Below, piece by piece: positions 9,718 to 18,415 of a stretch of DNA of 64,000 nucleotides. The notes under the pieces were generated by a model, which worked only from the letters and a program-made list of their open reading frames with translations, did no database searches and was not told the DNA's origin. A program made the position numbers and the translations under genes. How positions within the stretch are numbered: position 1 is the stretch's first letter; the number at the start of each line of letters is the position of its first letter. Origin of the DNA: an uncultured Pelagibacteraceae bacterium (lineage in GTDB: Bacteria; Pseudomonadota; Alphaproteobacteria; Pelagibacterales; Pelagibacteraceae); NCBI GenBank assembly GCA_902583645.1, contig CACHWQ010000004.1, positions 1 through 64,000 on the forward strand. The letters are read 5' to 3'.

Positions 9718-9756
9718 TTAATAGCCCCTCGAAAAAAAATTTAACAAAAAAAATTA

Positions 9757-9771
9757 GCATAACTAGTATGC
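9757..9771. other. 15-base dyad in the polyamine operon leader
   Basis: GCATA and TATGC arms flank a five-base ACTAG centre, between the predicted promoter and the decarboxylase start. It could be an operator or a small leader hairpin. The arms are only five bases long, so chance is a serious alternative. Confidence 0.25.
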
Positions 9772-9789
9772 AATTTTGTAATTAATCTC

Positions 9790-9818
9790 TAATTATGAGA
9801 AATGAAAGGTATTGTCAA
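9790..9818 (-). promoter_or_regulatory. Sigma-70-type promoter for the polyamine operon
   Basis: On the minus strand, TTGACA (9818-9813) is followed after 17 bases by TAATTA (9795-9790); a CATAAT reading with a 15-base spacer is an alternative -10. The -35 is a perfect consensus, while the -10 is only a partial match. It lies about 70 bases upstream of the decarboxylase ATG, in the divergent gap with regA. Confidence 0.45.
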
Positions 9819-9869
9819 AGTAATTTTCCCCTTAATAAACAAGCCTTTAATTTTAGAATTTTTGGTCTA

Positions 9870-9897
9870 TTGAAAAGTCTGTCATCAATCCTATATA
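9870..9897 (+). promoter_or_regulatory. regA: Promoter for regA, possibly giving a leaderless mRNA
   Basis: TTGAAA (9870-9875), a 16-base spacer and TATATA (9892-9897) stand directly before the regA ATG at 9904. The expected transcription start would fall on or next to the A of the ATG. No Shine-Dalgarno sequence is visible before this start, consistent with leaderless translation. It rests on hexamer matches only, in AT-rich DNA. Confidence 0.38.
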
Positions 9898-9903
9898 GCC
9901 TAT

Positions 9904-10461
9904 ATGACAGAAAGTGCACAAAATATTGCAGATTTTGCTGATAAATCGCTATTAATAGTTGATGACGATAATACCTTCAGAGAAAGACTAGCAAGAGCTA
10001 TGGAGAAAAAAGGCTTCGTAGTTTCTCAAGCTGAGAGTGTAAAATCAGGTATTACCTCGCTTAATAGCAAGAATCCTGCATTTGCTGTTGTTGACTTAAG
10101 GCTTGGAGATGGAAATGGACTTGAGGTTGTAAAGGAATTACAAAAAAAAAATTCAAAAAGTAAAATCATAATGTTAACTGGATATGGAAATATTCCAACT
10201 GCGGTTGCTGCAATAAAACAAGGTGCAATTGATTATCTCGCAAAACCAGCAGACGCAGATGATGTCGAAAAAGCTCTTTTAGCTGATCCAAAAAGTAAAG
10301 CTCAACCACCAGAAAATCCTATGTCTGCTGATAGAGTAAAATGGGAACATATTCACAGGGTATTTGAGCTATGTAATAGAAATGTTTCTGAAACGGCCAG
10401 AAGACTCAAAATGCACAGACGTACATTACAAAGAATCTTGTATAAAAGATCGCCTAAATAA
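9904..10461 (+). CDS. regA: RegA/ActR/PrrA-type redox response regulator
   Basis: 185-residue DNA-binding response regulator. The receiver domain (about 15-130) has the acidic pocket at 20-22 and the phosphoacceptor Asp64 in VVDLRLGDG. It is followed by the proline-bearing linker (PPENPMSADRVKWEHI) and a Fis-type helix-turn-helix ending HRRTLQRIL, the very conserved ActR/RegA signature. In other alphaproteobacteria RegA works with the membrane kinase RegB (ActS/PrrB) to control genes for respiration, carbon and nitrogen use according to redox state. RegB is not adjacent here. The 3' end overlaps the convergent bioY by eight bases. Confidence 0.94.
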   Translation: MTESAQNIADFADKSLLIVDDDNTFRERLARAMEKKGFVVSQAESVKSGITSLNSKNPAFAVVDLRLGDGNGLEVVKELQKKNSKSKIIMLTGYGNIPTAVAAIKQGAIDYLAKPADADDVEKALLADPKSKAQPPENPMSADRVKWEHIHRVFELCNRNVSETARRLKMHRRTLQRILYKRSPK

Positions 10462-11005
10462 TTTTTCTAATTTTAGTAATATATGAGGCTAAAAATGTTA
10501 GCAGAAGAACTTTAAATAATTCAGCATAAATAAACGGCTTTACTCCAATCTCAAAAATTGGTTTTTCCCATCCTATCAAAATACCTAGCCAAACTATTCC
10601 GAATAAATAAATAAAAAAAACAGAGAATAAAAGCTTAATAAAAATTGATATTATATTTGTTTGAAAATTTAAATAACCTGAAAAAAAAGCTGCTAGTAAA
10701 AATCCAATTAAATAACCCATTGTTGGACCTGTAAAATAAATTAAACCTACTCCTTTTTCTGGGGAATTTGAGAAAACAGGAATTCCTAATACACCTTCTA
10801 GAAGGTAAACAAAAACTGTAATCACTGCAATTTTATAACCCAAAGATATCCCTAAAAAAAGAACCATGAAAGTTTGCATAGTCATGGGAACTGGATAAAA
10901 AGGTATCTTTATTTTTGCAGATATGGTTAATAAGACTGAACCAAAAATAACAATCAAAAGATATTTTAATACTTTTTGATTGTTAGAAATACTTATATTT
11001 TCCAT
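10454..11005 (-). CDS. bioY: BioY-family biotin transporter (ECF S component)
   Basis: 183-residue inner-membrane protein with about six hydrophobic segments. The BioY pattern is clear: an early AKIKIPFYPVPMTMQTFMVLFLG, the conserved P-V-P-x-T-x-Q-T, then EGVLGIPVFSN and FTGPTMGYLIGFLLAAFFSGYL. BioY captures biotin, either alone or with the energising BioMN module; the latter is not in this window. A biotin-uptake gene suggests at least partial dependence on external vitamin, common in streamlined marine bacteria. It lies 32 bases downstream of the ABC ATPase gene on the same strand. Confidence 0.92.
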   Translation of the reverse strand: MENISISNNQKVLKYLLIVIFGSVLLTISAKIKIPFYPVPMTMQTFMVLFLGISLGYKIAVITVFVYLLEGVLGIPVFSNSPEKGVGLIYFTGPTMGYLIGFLLAAFFSGYLNFQTNIISIFIKLLFSVFFIYLFGIVWLGILIGWEKPIFEIGVKPFIYAELFKVLLLTFLASYITKIRKII

Positions 11006-11037
11006 TTTTATACTTTACAATTTATAAATCATTTTTG

Positions 11038-11967
11038 CTAGTTTTTTGTTAAGTTTGTATAAACATCTTCAATATTCCCATCAGCAGTTGAAATATCTAA
11101 AATATTTATATTTTTATTTGAAAGGTGAGTTATTATTTCATCAATTTTGATATTATTTTTTTCATAAGATACTGTTATTTTATTTTCCCCTTGAGATAAT
11201 ATTTTCAAAGATTTTAAGGGAATATTATCTATTTTTTTATTTCCACTTGTTGTGAAAGTAACAATTTTTGTTTGTATTTTGTTTATTAAGTTTTTGGTTG
11301 TATCTAAAGCAACTAAATTTCCATTGTTTAATATTCCTATTCTATCACACATTTGTTCAGCCTCAATTAAATAGTGAGTAGTTAAAATTATTGTTACACC
11401 AATTTTATTTAGAAGTTTTACATTTTCCCAAAGATTTTTTCTGAGTTCAACATCCACACCTGCGGTTGGTTCATCTAGTATTAAAATTGGTGGTTTATGA
11501 ACCAATGCTTTTGCAATTAAAAGTCTTCTTTTCATTCCTCCCGAAAGACTTCTTGCATAACTATCTGCGTTACTTTCAAGTGAAACTAATCTCAAAATCT
11601 CATCAGTTATTTGATCCTTTCTTTTTACACCGTACATTCCTGCATGTAATTCTAAAAGCTTTCTTGGATTAAAAAATGGATCTAGATTTACTTCCTGAGG
11701 CACTATTCCCAAAGAAGCTCTAACTTGTCTAGGGTCTTTATCTATGTCATACCCCCAAACGTTTACAGTGCCTCTTGATTTAATAACTATTCCTCCTAAA
11801 ATATTTATAAAGGTTGACTTACCTGCTCCGTTAGGACCTAATAAACCAAAAATTTCGCCTTGTTTCACGTCTAAGTTTAAATTGTTTAAAGCATTTACTG
11901 GCGTTGAATTGTTTTTGGTATAAATTTTACTTAAATTTTTTACAGACAATACATCTTTTTTTTTCAT
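11038..11967 (-). CDS. ABC-2-type exporter ATPase subunit (YadG-like), no permease nearby
   Basis: 309-residue ATP-binding protein. It has Walker A GPNGAGKS at 44-51, the Q-loop region IVPQEVNL, the signature LSGGMKRRL, Walker B LILDEPTAGVD and the switch His in TTHYLIEAEQ. A C-terminal extension of about 90 residues (from about 220) is typical of DrrA/YadG/NodI-like ATPases of ABC-2 exporters. Such ATPases need a separate membrane permease (YadH-like), which is missing on both sides: bioY follows and polA is divergent. The exported substrate is unknown. The permease is presumably elsewhere in the genome. Confidence 0.88.
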   Translation of the reverse strand: MKKKDVLSVKNLSKIYTKNNSTPVNALNNLNLDVKQGEIFGLLGPNGAGKSTFINILGGIVIKSRGTVNVWGYDIDKDPRQVRASLGIVPQEVNLDPFFNPRKLLELHAGMYGVKRKDQITDEILRLVSLESNADSYARSLSGGMKRRLLIAKALVHKPPILILDEPTAGVDVELRKNLWENVKLLNKIGVTIILTTHYLIEAEQMCDRIGILNNGNLVALDTTKNLINKIQTKIVTFTTSGNKKIDNIPLKSLKILSQGENKITVSYEKNNIKIDEIITHLSNKNINILDISTADGNIEDVYTNLTKN

Positions 11968-12017
11968 AATGATTTATACATTTATAACATTCGTATAAAT
12001 TAAGTTAACATTTATTA

Positions 12018-14792
12018 ATGAACAAAATTAAAAAAAGCGATCATTTTTATTTAATTGATGGCTCTGGATACATCTTTAGAGCATACTATGCCTTGCCACC
12101 CCTGAGCAGAAAAAGTGATGGCATGCCAACTGGTGCAGTAAACGGTTTTTGTAATATGTTATTTAAGCTGCTTGAAGACGCAAAATCTAAAGAAAATTTA
12201 CAGAAGCCTACTCACTTTGCTGTTATTTTTGATTCTGCTAGAAAAAATTTTAGGAATGAAATTTATAAAGATTATAAAGCAAATAGATCTGATGCACCAG
12301 ATGATTTAATACCGCAATTTGATTTTATAAGAAAATCAGTTAATGCGTTTAATTTGCCTTCTGTAGAACTTATTAATTACGAAGCTGATGATTTGATTGC
12401 AACTTATGTTGATCAGATTTTAAAAATTGGAGCTAAGGTAACCATAGTATCCTCCGACAAGGATTTAATGCAGCTTTATAATAAGAATGTGAGAATTTAT
12501 GATCCAATGAAAAATAAATTCATTGCCGAAGAAGATGTAGTCAAAAAGTTTGGTGTCAAATCTGACAAAGTAATTGAGGTTCAATCTCTTGCAGGTGATA
12601 GCAGCGATAATGTTCCCGGAGTTCCTGGCATTGGAGTAAAAACGGCAGCAGAATTAATTAATAAATATGGAAATTTAGAAAAACTTTTATCAAATGCACA
12701 TGAGATAAAACAAAACAAAAGAAGAGAAACTATTTTAGAAAATAAAGAAAAAGCTCTGATAAGCAAAAAATTAGTAACCTTAAAAAAAGATGTTCCTGTT
12801 AAAGCAAAATTAAATGAGTTTATTTTAAAGAATATTGAAAAAGATAAATTATACGAATTTTTAAGAGACATGGAGTTTAATAGACTCTTAAGTAGTGTCA
12901 TATCACAGTATGGAGAACCTAAATTTAAGAAAAAAGAGAAATCTTCTTTAGATGGGAAAGAGATTTCAAATATTGATCGAACAAAATATAAATTGATCAA
13001 TAGACTAGATGATATTGATGATTGGTTAAAAGATGCGGAGGAGAGGGGAGAATTATGTATAGATACTGAGACAACATCTCTTGATCCACATTTAGCTGAA
13101 TTAGTCGGAATATCTTTATCTACTGATATTGGTAAAGCTTGCTATATTCCCCTCAAACACAACTCTACGGATGTTTTAGATACAAATAAAGTTATACAAA
13201 AAATTAAATCAACCTTAGAGGATAAATCAATTAAAAAAATAGGGCAAAATATTAAATTCGATTATATTATTTTTTTTCATCGAGGAATTAAAATGAACTC
13301 AATGGAAGATACTATGCTTATGTCATATGTACTTGATGCTGGTAAAAATAGACATAATATGGATATACTTTCAGAGCTCCATTTAGGACATAAAACCATA
13401 TCTTATAAAGATTTGGTTGGATCTGGTAAAAAGCAACTTACTTTTGATCAAGTTGAAATTAAAAAAGCCACAGAATACGCAGCGGAAGACGCAGATGTAA
13501 CTTTTAGATTATACAAATTGCTAAAGAAAAATTTAATAAGCGAAAAACTTGAGAATATTTATGAATTATTTGAAAAACCTTTAATTGAAATATTAGCAAA
13601 TATGGAGATTCAAGGGGTCAAAGTAGATGATAAATTTTTAAAAATTCTTTCAAAAAAATTTGAAAAAAAAATTTCTTTGATCGAAGATAAAATTTATAAA
13701 ATTTCCAAGAAAAAATTTAATATCGCCTCAACAAAGCAACTTGGTGAAATTATGTATGAAGATTTAAAGATAGCATCTCTTAAAAAGACAAAAAAAGGCA
13801 GTTACGCAACAAGTGCTTCAGTTTTAGAGGATTTGGCTTTCAAGGGTAACGATTTTCCAAAACTTATATTAGACTGGAGACAAATTTCAAAACTCAAAAA
13901 TACTTATTCAGACTCTTTGCAAGAGCATATCAATCCAAAGACTAAAAGAGTTCATACGTCTTTTCTATTGGCCGCAACTACAACGGGCAGGTTAGCTTCA
14001 AGCGATCCAAATTTACAAAATATACCTATCAAAACTGAAGATGGTAAAGATATAAGAAAATCATTTATCTCTGAAAAAGGAAGTATCTTAATATCAGCAG
14101 ATTATAACCAAATCGAGATGAGAATCTTAGCAGATTTAGCAGATGTAAAAGAGTTAAAAAAAGCTTTTAATAATCAACAAGATATTCATTCGCTTACGGC
14201 CAGCCAAGTGTTTAATGTAAAAATAACCGAAATTAATTCAGATATGAGAAGAAAAGCAAAAGCAATTAATTTTGGAATTATTTATGGAATTTCTCAATAT
14301 GGTCTAGCAAAACAAATTATGGTATCAAACAATGAAGCTGCAGAGTTTTTAAATTCATACTTTAAAAAATTTCCAGAAATTAAAGATTATATGAATGAAA
14401 CGATTAAATTTTGTCGAAAAAGTGGTTTTGTAAATAATATATTTGGTAGACGAAGTCATATAACTGGAATAAATGACAAAAATTTTAATATTAGAAACTT
14501 TCAAGAAAGAGCAGCAATAAATGCACCAATACAGGGATCTGCTGCCGAAATTATGAGACTAGCAATGATAAGAATTTCTAAAAGAATCAAAGAAACCAAA
14601 GAGCAAAAATTTAAAATGTTGCTTCAAATTCATGACGAGCTCATATTCGAAGTTCCAAAGGAAAGTGAAAAAAAATTCACAAATTTAATAAAACAAGAAA
14701 TGACAAGTGTAAAGGACAGCGATCTACATTCCTTTTCAACACCTATTACAGTAGATGTGAATAGTGGAGAAAATTGGGGCTTACTACAGTAG
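12018..14792 (+). CDS. polA: DNA polymerase I
   Basis: 924-residue repair and Okazaki-fragment polymerase with all three domains. The 5'-3' exonuclease (about 1-300) has FRAYYALPP, EADDLIATY, SSDKDLMQL and the helix-hairpin-helix DSSDNVPGVPGIGVKTA. The 3'-5' exonuclease (about 325-515) keeps its metal ligands, with DTETTSLDP, NIKFD and YAAEDADVT, so proofreading should be active. The polymerase domain has motif A DYNQIEMRILA, motif B KAINFGIIYG (with the Phe equivalent to E. coli Phe762) and motif C QIHDELIFE. Length matches E. coli Pol I (928). Read divergently from the ABC ATPase. Confidence 0.97.
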   Translation: MNKIKKSDHFYLIDGSGYIFRAYYALPPLSRKSDGMPTGAVNGFCNMLFKLLEDAKSKENLQKPTHFAVIFDSARKNFRNEIYKDYKANRSDAPDDLIPQFDFIRKSVNAFNLPSVELINYEADDLIATYVDQILKIGAKVTIVSSDKDLMQLYNKNVRIYDPMKNKFIAEEDVVKKFGVKSDKVIEVQSLAGDSSDNVPGVPGIGVKTAAELINKYGNLEKLLSNAHEIKQNKRRETILENKEKALISKKLVTLKKDVPVKAKLNEFILKNIEKDKLYEFLRDMEFNRLLSSVISQYGEPKFKKKEKSSLDGKEISNIDRTKYKLINRLDDIDDWLKDAEERGELCIDTETTSLDPHLAELVGISLSTDIGKACYIPLKHNSTDVLDTNKVIQKIKSTLEDKSIKKIGQNIKFDYIIFFHRGIKMNSMEDTMLMSYVLDAGKNRHNMDILSELHLGHKTISYKDLVGSGKKQLTFDQVEIKKATEYAAEDADVTFRLYKLLKKNLISEKLENIYELFEKPLIEILANMEIQGVKVDDKFLKILSKKFEKKISLIEDKIYKISKKKFNIASTKQLGEIMYEDLKIASLKKTKKGSYATSASVLEDLAFKGNDFPKLILDWRQISKLKNTYSDSLQEHINPKTKRVHTSFLLAATTTGRLASSDPNLQNIPIKTEDGKDIRKSFISEKGSILISADYNQIEMRILADLADVKELKKAFNNQQDIHSLTASQVFNVKITEINSDMRRKAKAINFGIIYGISQYGLAKQIMVSNNEAAEFLNSYFKKFPEIKDYMNETIKFCRKSGFVNNIFGRRSHITGINDKNFNIRNFQERAAINAPIQGSAAEIMRLAMIRISKRIKETKEQKFKMLLQIHDELIFEVPKESEKKFTNLIKQEMTSVKDSDLHSFSTPITVDVNSGENWGLLQ

Positions 14793-14854
14793 TTTTTTTG
14801 GTAACCTTGCCCAATTAAGAACAATTTAGTATTTGTATAAGTAGATACATATTT

Positions 14855-15556
14855 ATGAAACAAACTATTGCATTAATTGATGACGATAGAAATATTCTAA
14901 CCAGCATTAGCATTGCTCTAGAAAAAGAGGGTTTCAATGTACAAACGTATTTAGACGGTGAGAGCGCTCTAATTGGTTTAACAAGGCAGCCACCAGATTT
15001 AGCAATAATCGATATTAAGATGCCAAAAATGGATGGTGAAGAACTTTTAAAAAAACTTAGAAAAAAAACAACCTTACCAGTAATTTTTCTAACTTCTAAA
15101 GATGACGAGATTGATGAACTATTAGGACTTAAACTTGGTGCTGACGATTTTGTAAAAAAATCAGGAGGTTTTTCCATTAAGGTGTTGATTGAAAGAATAA
15201 GGATCCAATTAAGAAAAAAAAATCTTAATTCAATTGAAGATACGAAAAATGTAATTTCCCATGGAAAATTAAAACTTGACCCCTCACAATTAGAGTGTGA
15301 ATGGGATGGAAAGCAATTACCCGATAAACTTACAACTACTGAATTTTTAATTGTTCAGGAACTTGCAAAAAGACCTGGAATAATTAAAGAAAGATCTCAA
15401 TTAATGGATATTGCCTATAGGGAAGATACCGATATTGAGGATAGAACAATTGATAGTCACGTTAAAAGAATTAGAAAAAAATTTAAAAAAGTAGATCAAA
15501 ACTTCTCTGCCATTGAGACAAGGTATGGAAGTGGTTATAGATGGAATGTAAGTTAA
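14855..15556 (+). CDS. chvI: ChvI-like response regulator (OmpR family)
   Basis: 233-residue response regulator with an N-terminal receiver (acidic DDD at 9-11, phosphoacceptor Asp53 in IIDIKMPKMDG, Lys in DDFVKK) and a C-terminal OmpR/PhoB winged helix ending RYGSGYRW. It is followed after three bases by a membrane histidine kinase, forming one operon. ChvI-ChvG in alphaproteobacteria senses envelope or acid stress and controls surface polysaccharides and outer-membrane proteins. The assignment over generic OmpR rests on sequence character and on ahcY and tsaE lying downstream, as in rhizobia. Confidence 0.88.
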   Translation: MKQTIALIDDDRNILTSISIALEKEGFNVQTYLDGESALIGLTRQPPDLAIIDIKMPKMDGEELLKKLRKKTTLPVIFLTSKDDEIDELLGLKLGADDFVKKSGGFSIKVLIERIRIQLRKKNLNSIEDTKNVISHGKLKLDPSQLECEWDGKQLPDKLTTTEFLIVQELAKRPGIIKERSQLMDIAYREDTDIEDRTIDSHVKRIRKKFKKVDQNFSAIETRYGSGYRWNVS

Positions 15557-15559
15557 TTA

Positions 15560-17083
15560 ATGGGTTCTATATTAAAGAATTTCTCAATTTTAAAAAAATT
15601 TTTATTTATAAATCTCATTGTTTTTATAGTTATTGGAATTTTAACAATCGTCTACCTTAACTTTTCAAAACCAAACTTAATTTACAAAAAAACTTCAAAT
15701 CATATAGCTGTAATAAATAATACGACAGATCATATTAAGAGATTAAAAATAAATTTTAATAAAGAAGATTTAAGAAGATTTTTATTTTCAACAGGGTTTT
15801 TATTTCAAAGTTTAGATAGAGTAATTTTTTTAGACTCTGAATTTAATGTGATTGCAGATACAGACACATTAGACTTAGATCCAAGAGCTTTCTCCCAAAG
15901 AACTGACCAAATACAATTTGACGATTTAACAAACAATGTTGACGAAGTATTAAATAATATTAAAAAAGATAATCAGAAAAGTCTAAGCAATATTACAAGA
16001 GAATATTTTAACTCTAAAGAATACGGAAAACCATTTACCTATACAGAAGAATTTTATGATCAATTTATTTTAAATACCTTAAAAAATTTTATAATAAACG
16101 ATAAAAATGTTGGTTTTATTTTAGTATCTGAAAGAGCAAACGATATTAAAACAGCCATAGATGAAAGAAAAAATTTTGTTATTAGAACAGCTTTATTGGT
16201 AACATTAGTTATTTTAGTATTTTCTTTTGTATTAAACAGGTATTTTTTAAAACCAATTAAAAATCTTGTCGATTATACAAAAATTATTAAAGATAAAAGT
16301 GAAAAAAAAACAAATATACAAAATTTAAAAAAAAGAGACGATGAACTGGGGACGCTATCAAGCTCATTAGATGACATGACTCATGAACTTCAAAAACGAG
16401 CAGATAGTGCTGAAAACTTCTCAACTGATCTTGTTCATGAAATTAGAAATCCACTTGCATCCCTAAAAAGTGCTTCTGAGATTATTTCAGAAACAGATGA
16501 TAAAAATCAAAGAGATAAACTTGTTAAAATCTTAAGTCATGATGTTGAACGAATAGAAAGACTTATAACTGATTATTCTCAAATGCTTAAGGATGAAGTT
16601 GCAATTACAAAAGAGCAAATGAAAAAAATTGATCTGAGACCAATTGTTACTTCGGTAGTTGACGATTTTAATAGTATATATATGAACAAAAGAGGAATAA
16701 AAATTTCCCTAAATTTAAATGAGAATGGAAATAAGATTGAAATTATGGGAATTGAAAATAGAATTGAACAAATTTTAGCAAATTTACTTGAAAATTCTAT
16801 TTCTTTCAGTGAAGATAATAAAAAAATCACAGTAAAGCTTTCAAAAAAAAATAATTCGGTAATGCTTGATGTCTTAGATGAAGGATTAGGCTTTAAAGAA
16901 AATGATACAAAAAAAATATTTAAGAGATTTTACAGTAATAGACCTGGAAAATTTGGGGAACATTCTGGACTTGGGTTAAATATAGTGAAAAATTTGATTG
17001 ATCTCCATGGTGGTACAATTAGCGCAAGCAATAATACTAAAGGAAAGGGCGCAAAAATTGAAATTATTTTCCCTTCAGTGTAA
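15560..17083 (+). CDS. chvG: ChvG/ExoS-like sensor histidine kinase
   Basis: 507-residue membrane kinase. It has a first transmembrane helix at about 14-34, a periplasmic sensor of about 170 residues, a second helix at about 208-226, and a HAMP region to about 285. The dimerisation/phosphoacceptor box LVHEIRNPLASLKSA carries His293. The ATPase domain has the N box (ANLLENSISFS), the G1 box (DVLDEGLGF) and the G2 box (HSGLGLNIVKN). It would phosphorylate the ChvI-like regulator encoded just upstream. In many alphaproteobacteria hprK, a PTS EIIA gene and ptsH follow; here ahcY comes next after only 45 bases. Confidence 0.88.
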   Translation: MGSILKNFSILKKFLFINLIVFIVIGILTIVYLNFSKPNLIYKKTSNHIAVINNTTDHIKRLKINFNKEDLRRFLFSTGFLFQSLDRVIFLDSEFNVIADTDTLDLDPRAFSQRTDQIQFDDLTNNVDEVLNNIKKDNQKSLSNITREYFNSKEYGKPFTYTEEFYDQFILNTLKNFIINDKNVGFILVSERANDIKTAIDERKNFVIRTALLVTLVILVFSFVLNRYFLKPIKNLVDYTKIIKDKSEKKTNIQNLKKRDDELGTLSSSLDDMTHELQKRADSAENFSTDLVHEIRNPLASLKSASEIISETDDKNQRDKLVKILSHDVERIERLITDYSQMLKDEVAITKEQMKKIDLRPIVTSVVDDFNSIYMNKRGIKISLNLNENGNKIEIMGIENRIEQILANLLENSISFSEDNKKITVKLSKKNNSVMLDVLDEGLGFKENDTKKIFKRFYSNRPGKFGEHSGLGLNIVKNLIDLHGGTISASNNTKGKGAKIEIIFPSV

Positions 17084-17128
17084 TGAAAAGTTGATTATTT
17101 AAAATTATACTGTTACAAAATCGCCCAT

Positions 17129-18415
17129 ATGCAGGATTATAAAGTAAAAGACATTTCTCAAGCTGAATTCGGGAGAAAGGAAATTTCTCTAGCTGAAACT
17201 GAAATGCCAGGTTTAATGGCACTGAGAAAAGAGTATAAGGGCAAATCTCCCTTAAAAGGCGCTAAGATTCTTGGCTGTCTTCACATGACTATTCAAACTG
17301 CAGTTTTAATTGAAACATTAGTAGATCTTGGAGCTGAGGTAAGATGGTCTTCATGTAATATATTTTCTACACAGGATCACGCTGCTGCAGCTATTGCAAA
17401 AGCTGGTGTTCCAGTATTTGCTTGGAAAGGTGAGACAGAGGAAGAGTATTGGTGGTGTGTAAAACAAACTATTGAAGGCAAAAAAGATTGGAAACCTAAT
17501 ATGATATTAGATGATGGTGGAGACCTCACTGCTCTAATGCATAAAGACTACAAAGAATTATTAAAAGATATCAAGGGATTAAGCGAAGAGACTACTACAG
17601 GAGTTTTAGCTCTAAAAAAGATGGAAGAGCAAGGAACTCTAATGGTGCCTGCAATAAATGTAAATGACTCAGTCACAAAATCAAAATTTGATAACTTATA
17701 TGGATGCAGAGAAAGTTTAGTAGATGGTATCAAAAGAGCAACTGATGTAATGATGTCGGGAAAAGTTGCGATCGTTGCAGGTTTTGGAGATGTCGGTAAA
17801 GGAAGTGCTGCATCTTTAAGACAAAGTGGTGCAAGAGTAATGATAACAGAGACAGACCCTATATGCGCGCTACAAGCTGCTATGGAGGGATACGAAGTTG
17901 TTCTTATGGATGAGGTGATAGGACAAGCCGATATCGTTGTTACAGCTACAGGGAATAAAGATATTGTAACTGCTGACCACATGAGAGCTATGAAAGATAG
18001 ATCAATATTATGTAACATTGGCCACTTTGATAATGAGATACAAGTTGAAGCTTTGAAAAATTATAAATGGGATGAAATTAAACCACAAGTTCATGAAATT
18101 ACTTTTCCAGATAACAAAAGATTAATTCTGTTAGCAGAGGGTAGGTTAGTGAATTTGGGATGTGCAACAGGCCATCCAAGCTTTGTAATGAGTGCTTCTT
18201 TTACAAATCAAGTTACTGCACAAATAGAATTATGGAATAACTCAGAAAAATATGAAAAGAAAGTTTATGTTTTGCCAAAACATCTTGATGAAAAAGTTGC
18301 TAGATTACACTTAGAAAAAGTTGGAGCTAAACTAACACCTTTATCAAAAGATCAAGCAGATTACATAAGTGTAAAACCAGAAGGTCCATACAAACCAGAT
18401 GCGTATCGCTACTAA
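17129..18415 (+). CDS. ahcY: Adenosylhomocysteinase
   Basis: Hydrolyses S-adenosylhomocysteine to adenosine and homocysteine, keeping the methylation cycle running; cytosolic and NAD-dependent. 428 residues, the compact form without the roughly 40-residue insert found in many bacterial enzymes. Landmarks are [11 protein letters not shown] (50-60), [16 protein letters not shown] (74-89), the Rossmann loop [10 protein letters not shown] (218-227) and the C-terminal [13 protein letters not shown], with the NAD-contacting Lys and Tyr. The 45-base gap to chvG is too short for an SAH riboswitch. Its end overlaps the tsaE-amgK start by 17 bases. Confidence 0.97.
   Translation: MQDYKVKDISQAEFGRKEISLAETEMPGLMALRKEYKGKSPLKGAKILGCLHMTIQTAVLIETLVDLGAEVRWSSCNIFSTQDHAAAAIAKAGVPVFAWKGETEEEYWWCVKQTIEGKKDWKPNMILDDGGDLTALMHKDYKELLKDIKGLSEETTTGVLALKKMEEQGTLMVPAINVNDSVTKSKFDNLYGCRESLVDGIKRATDVMMSGKVAIVAGFGDVGKGSAASLRQSGARVMITETDPICALQAAMEGYEVVLMDEVIGQADIVVTATGNKDIVTADHMRAMKDRSILCNIGHFDNEIQVEALKNYKWDEIKPQVHEITFPDNKRLILLAEGRLVNLGCATGHPSFVMSASFTNQVTAQIELWNNSEKYEKKVYVLPKHLDEKVARLHLEKVGAKLTPLSKDQADYISVKPEGPYKPDAYRY

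Noticed and set aside
9795-9940. A small frame of about 45 codons on the plus strand upstream of regA.
   Set aside because: It overlaps the regA start, has no ribosome-binding site and no recognisable protein pattern.
17084-17128. Possible SAM or SAH riboswitch before ahcY.
   Set aside because: The gap is only 45 bases, with no paired elements; too short for known classes.
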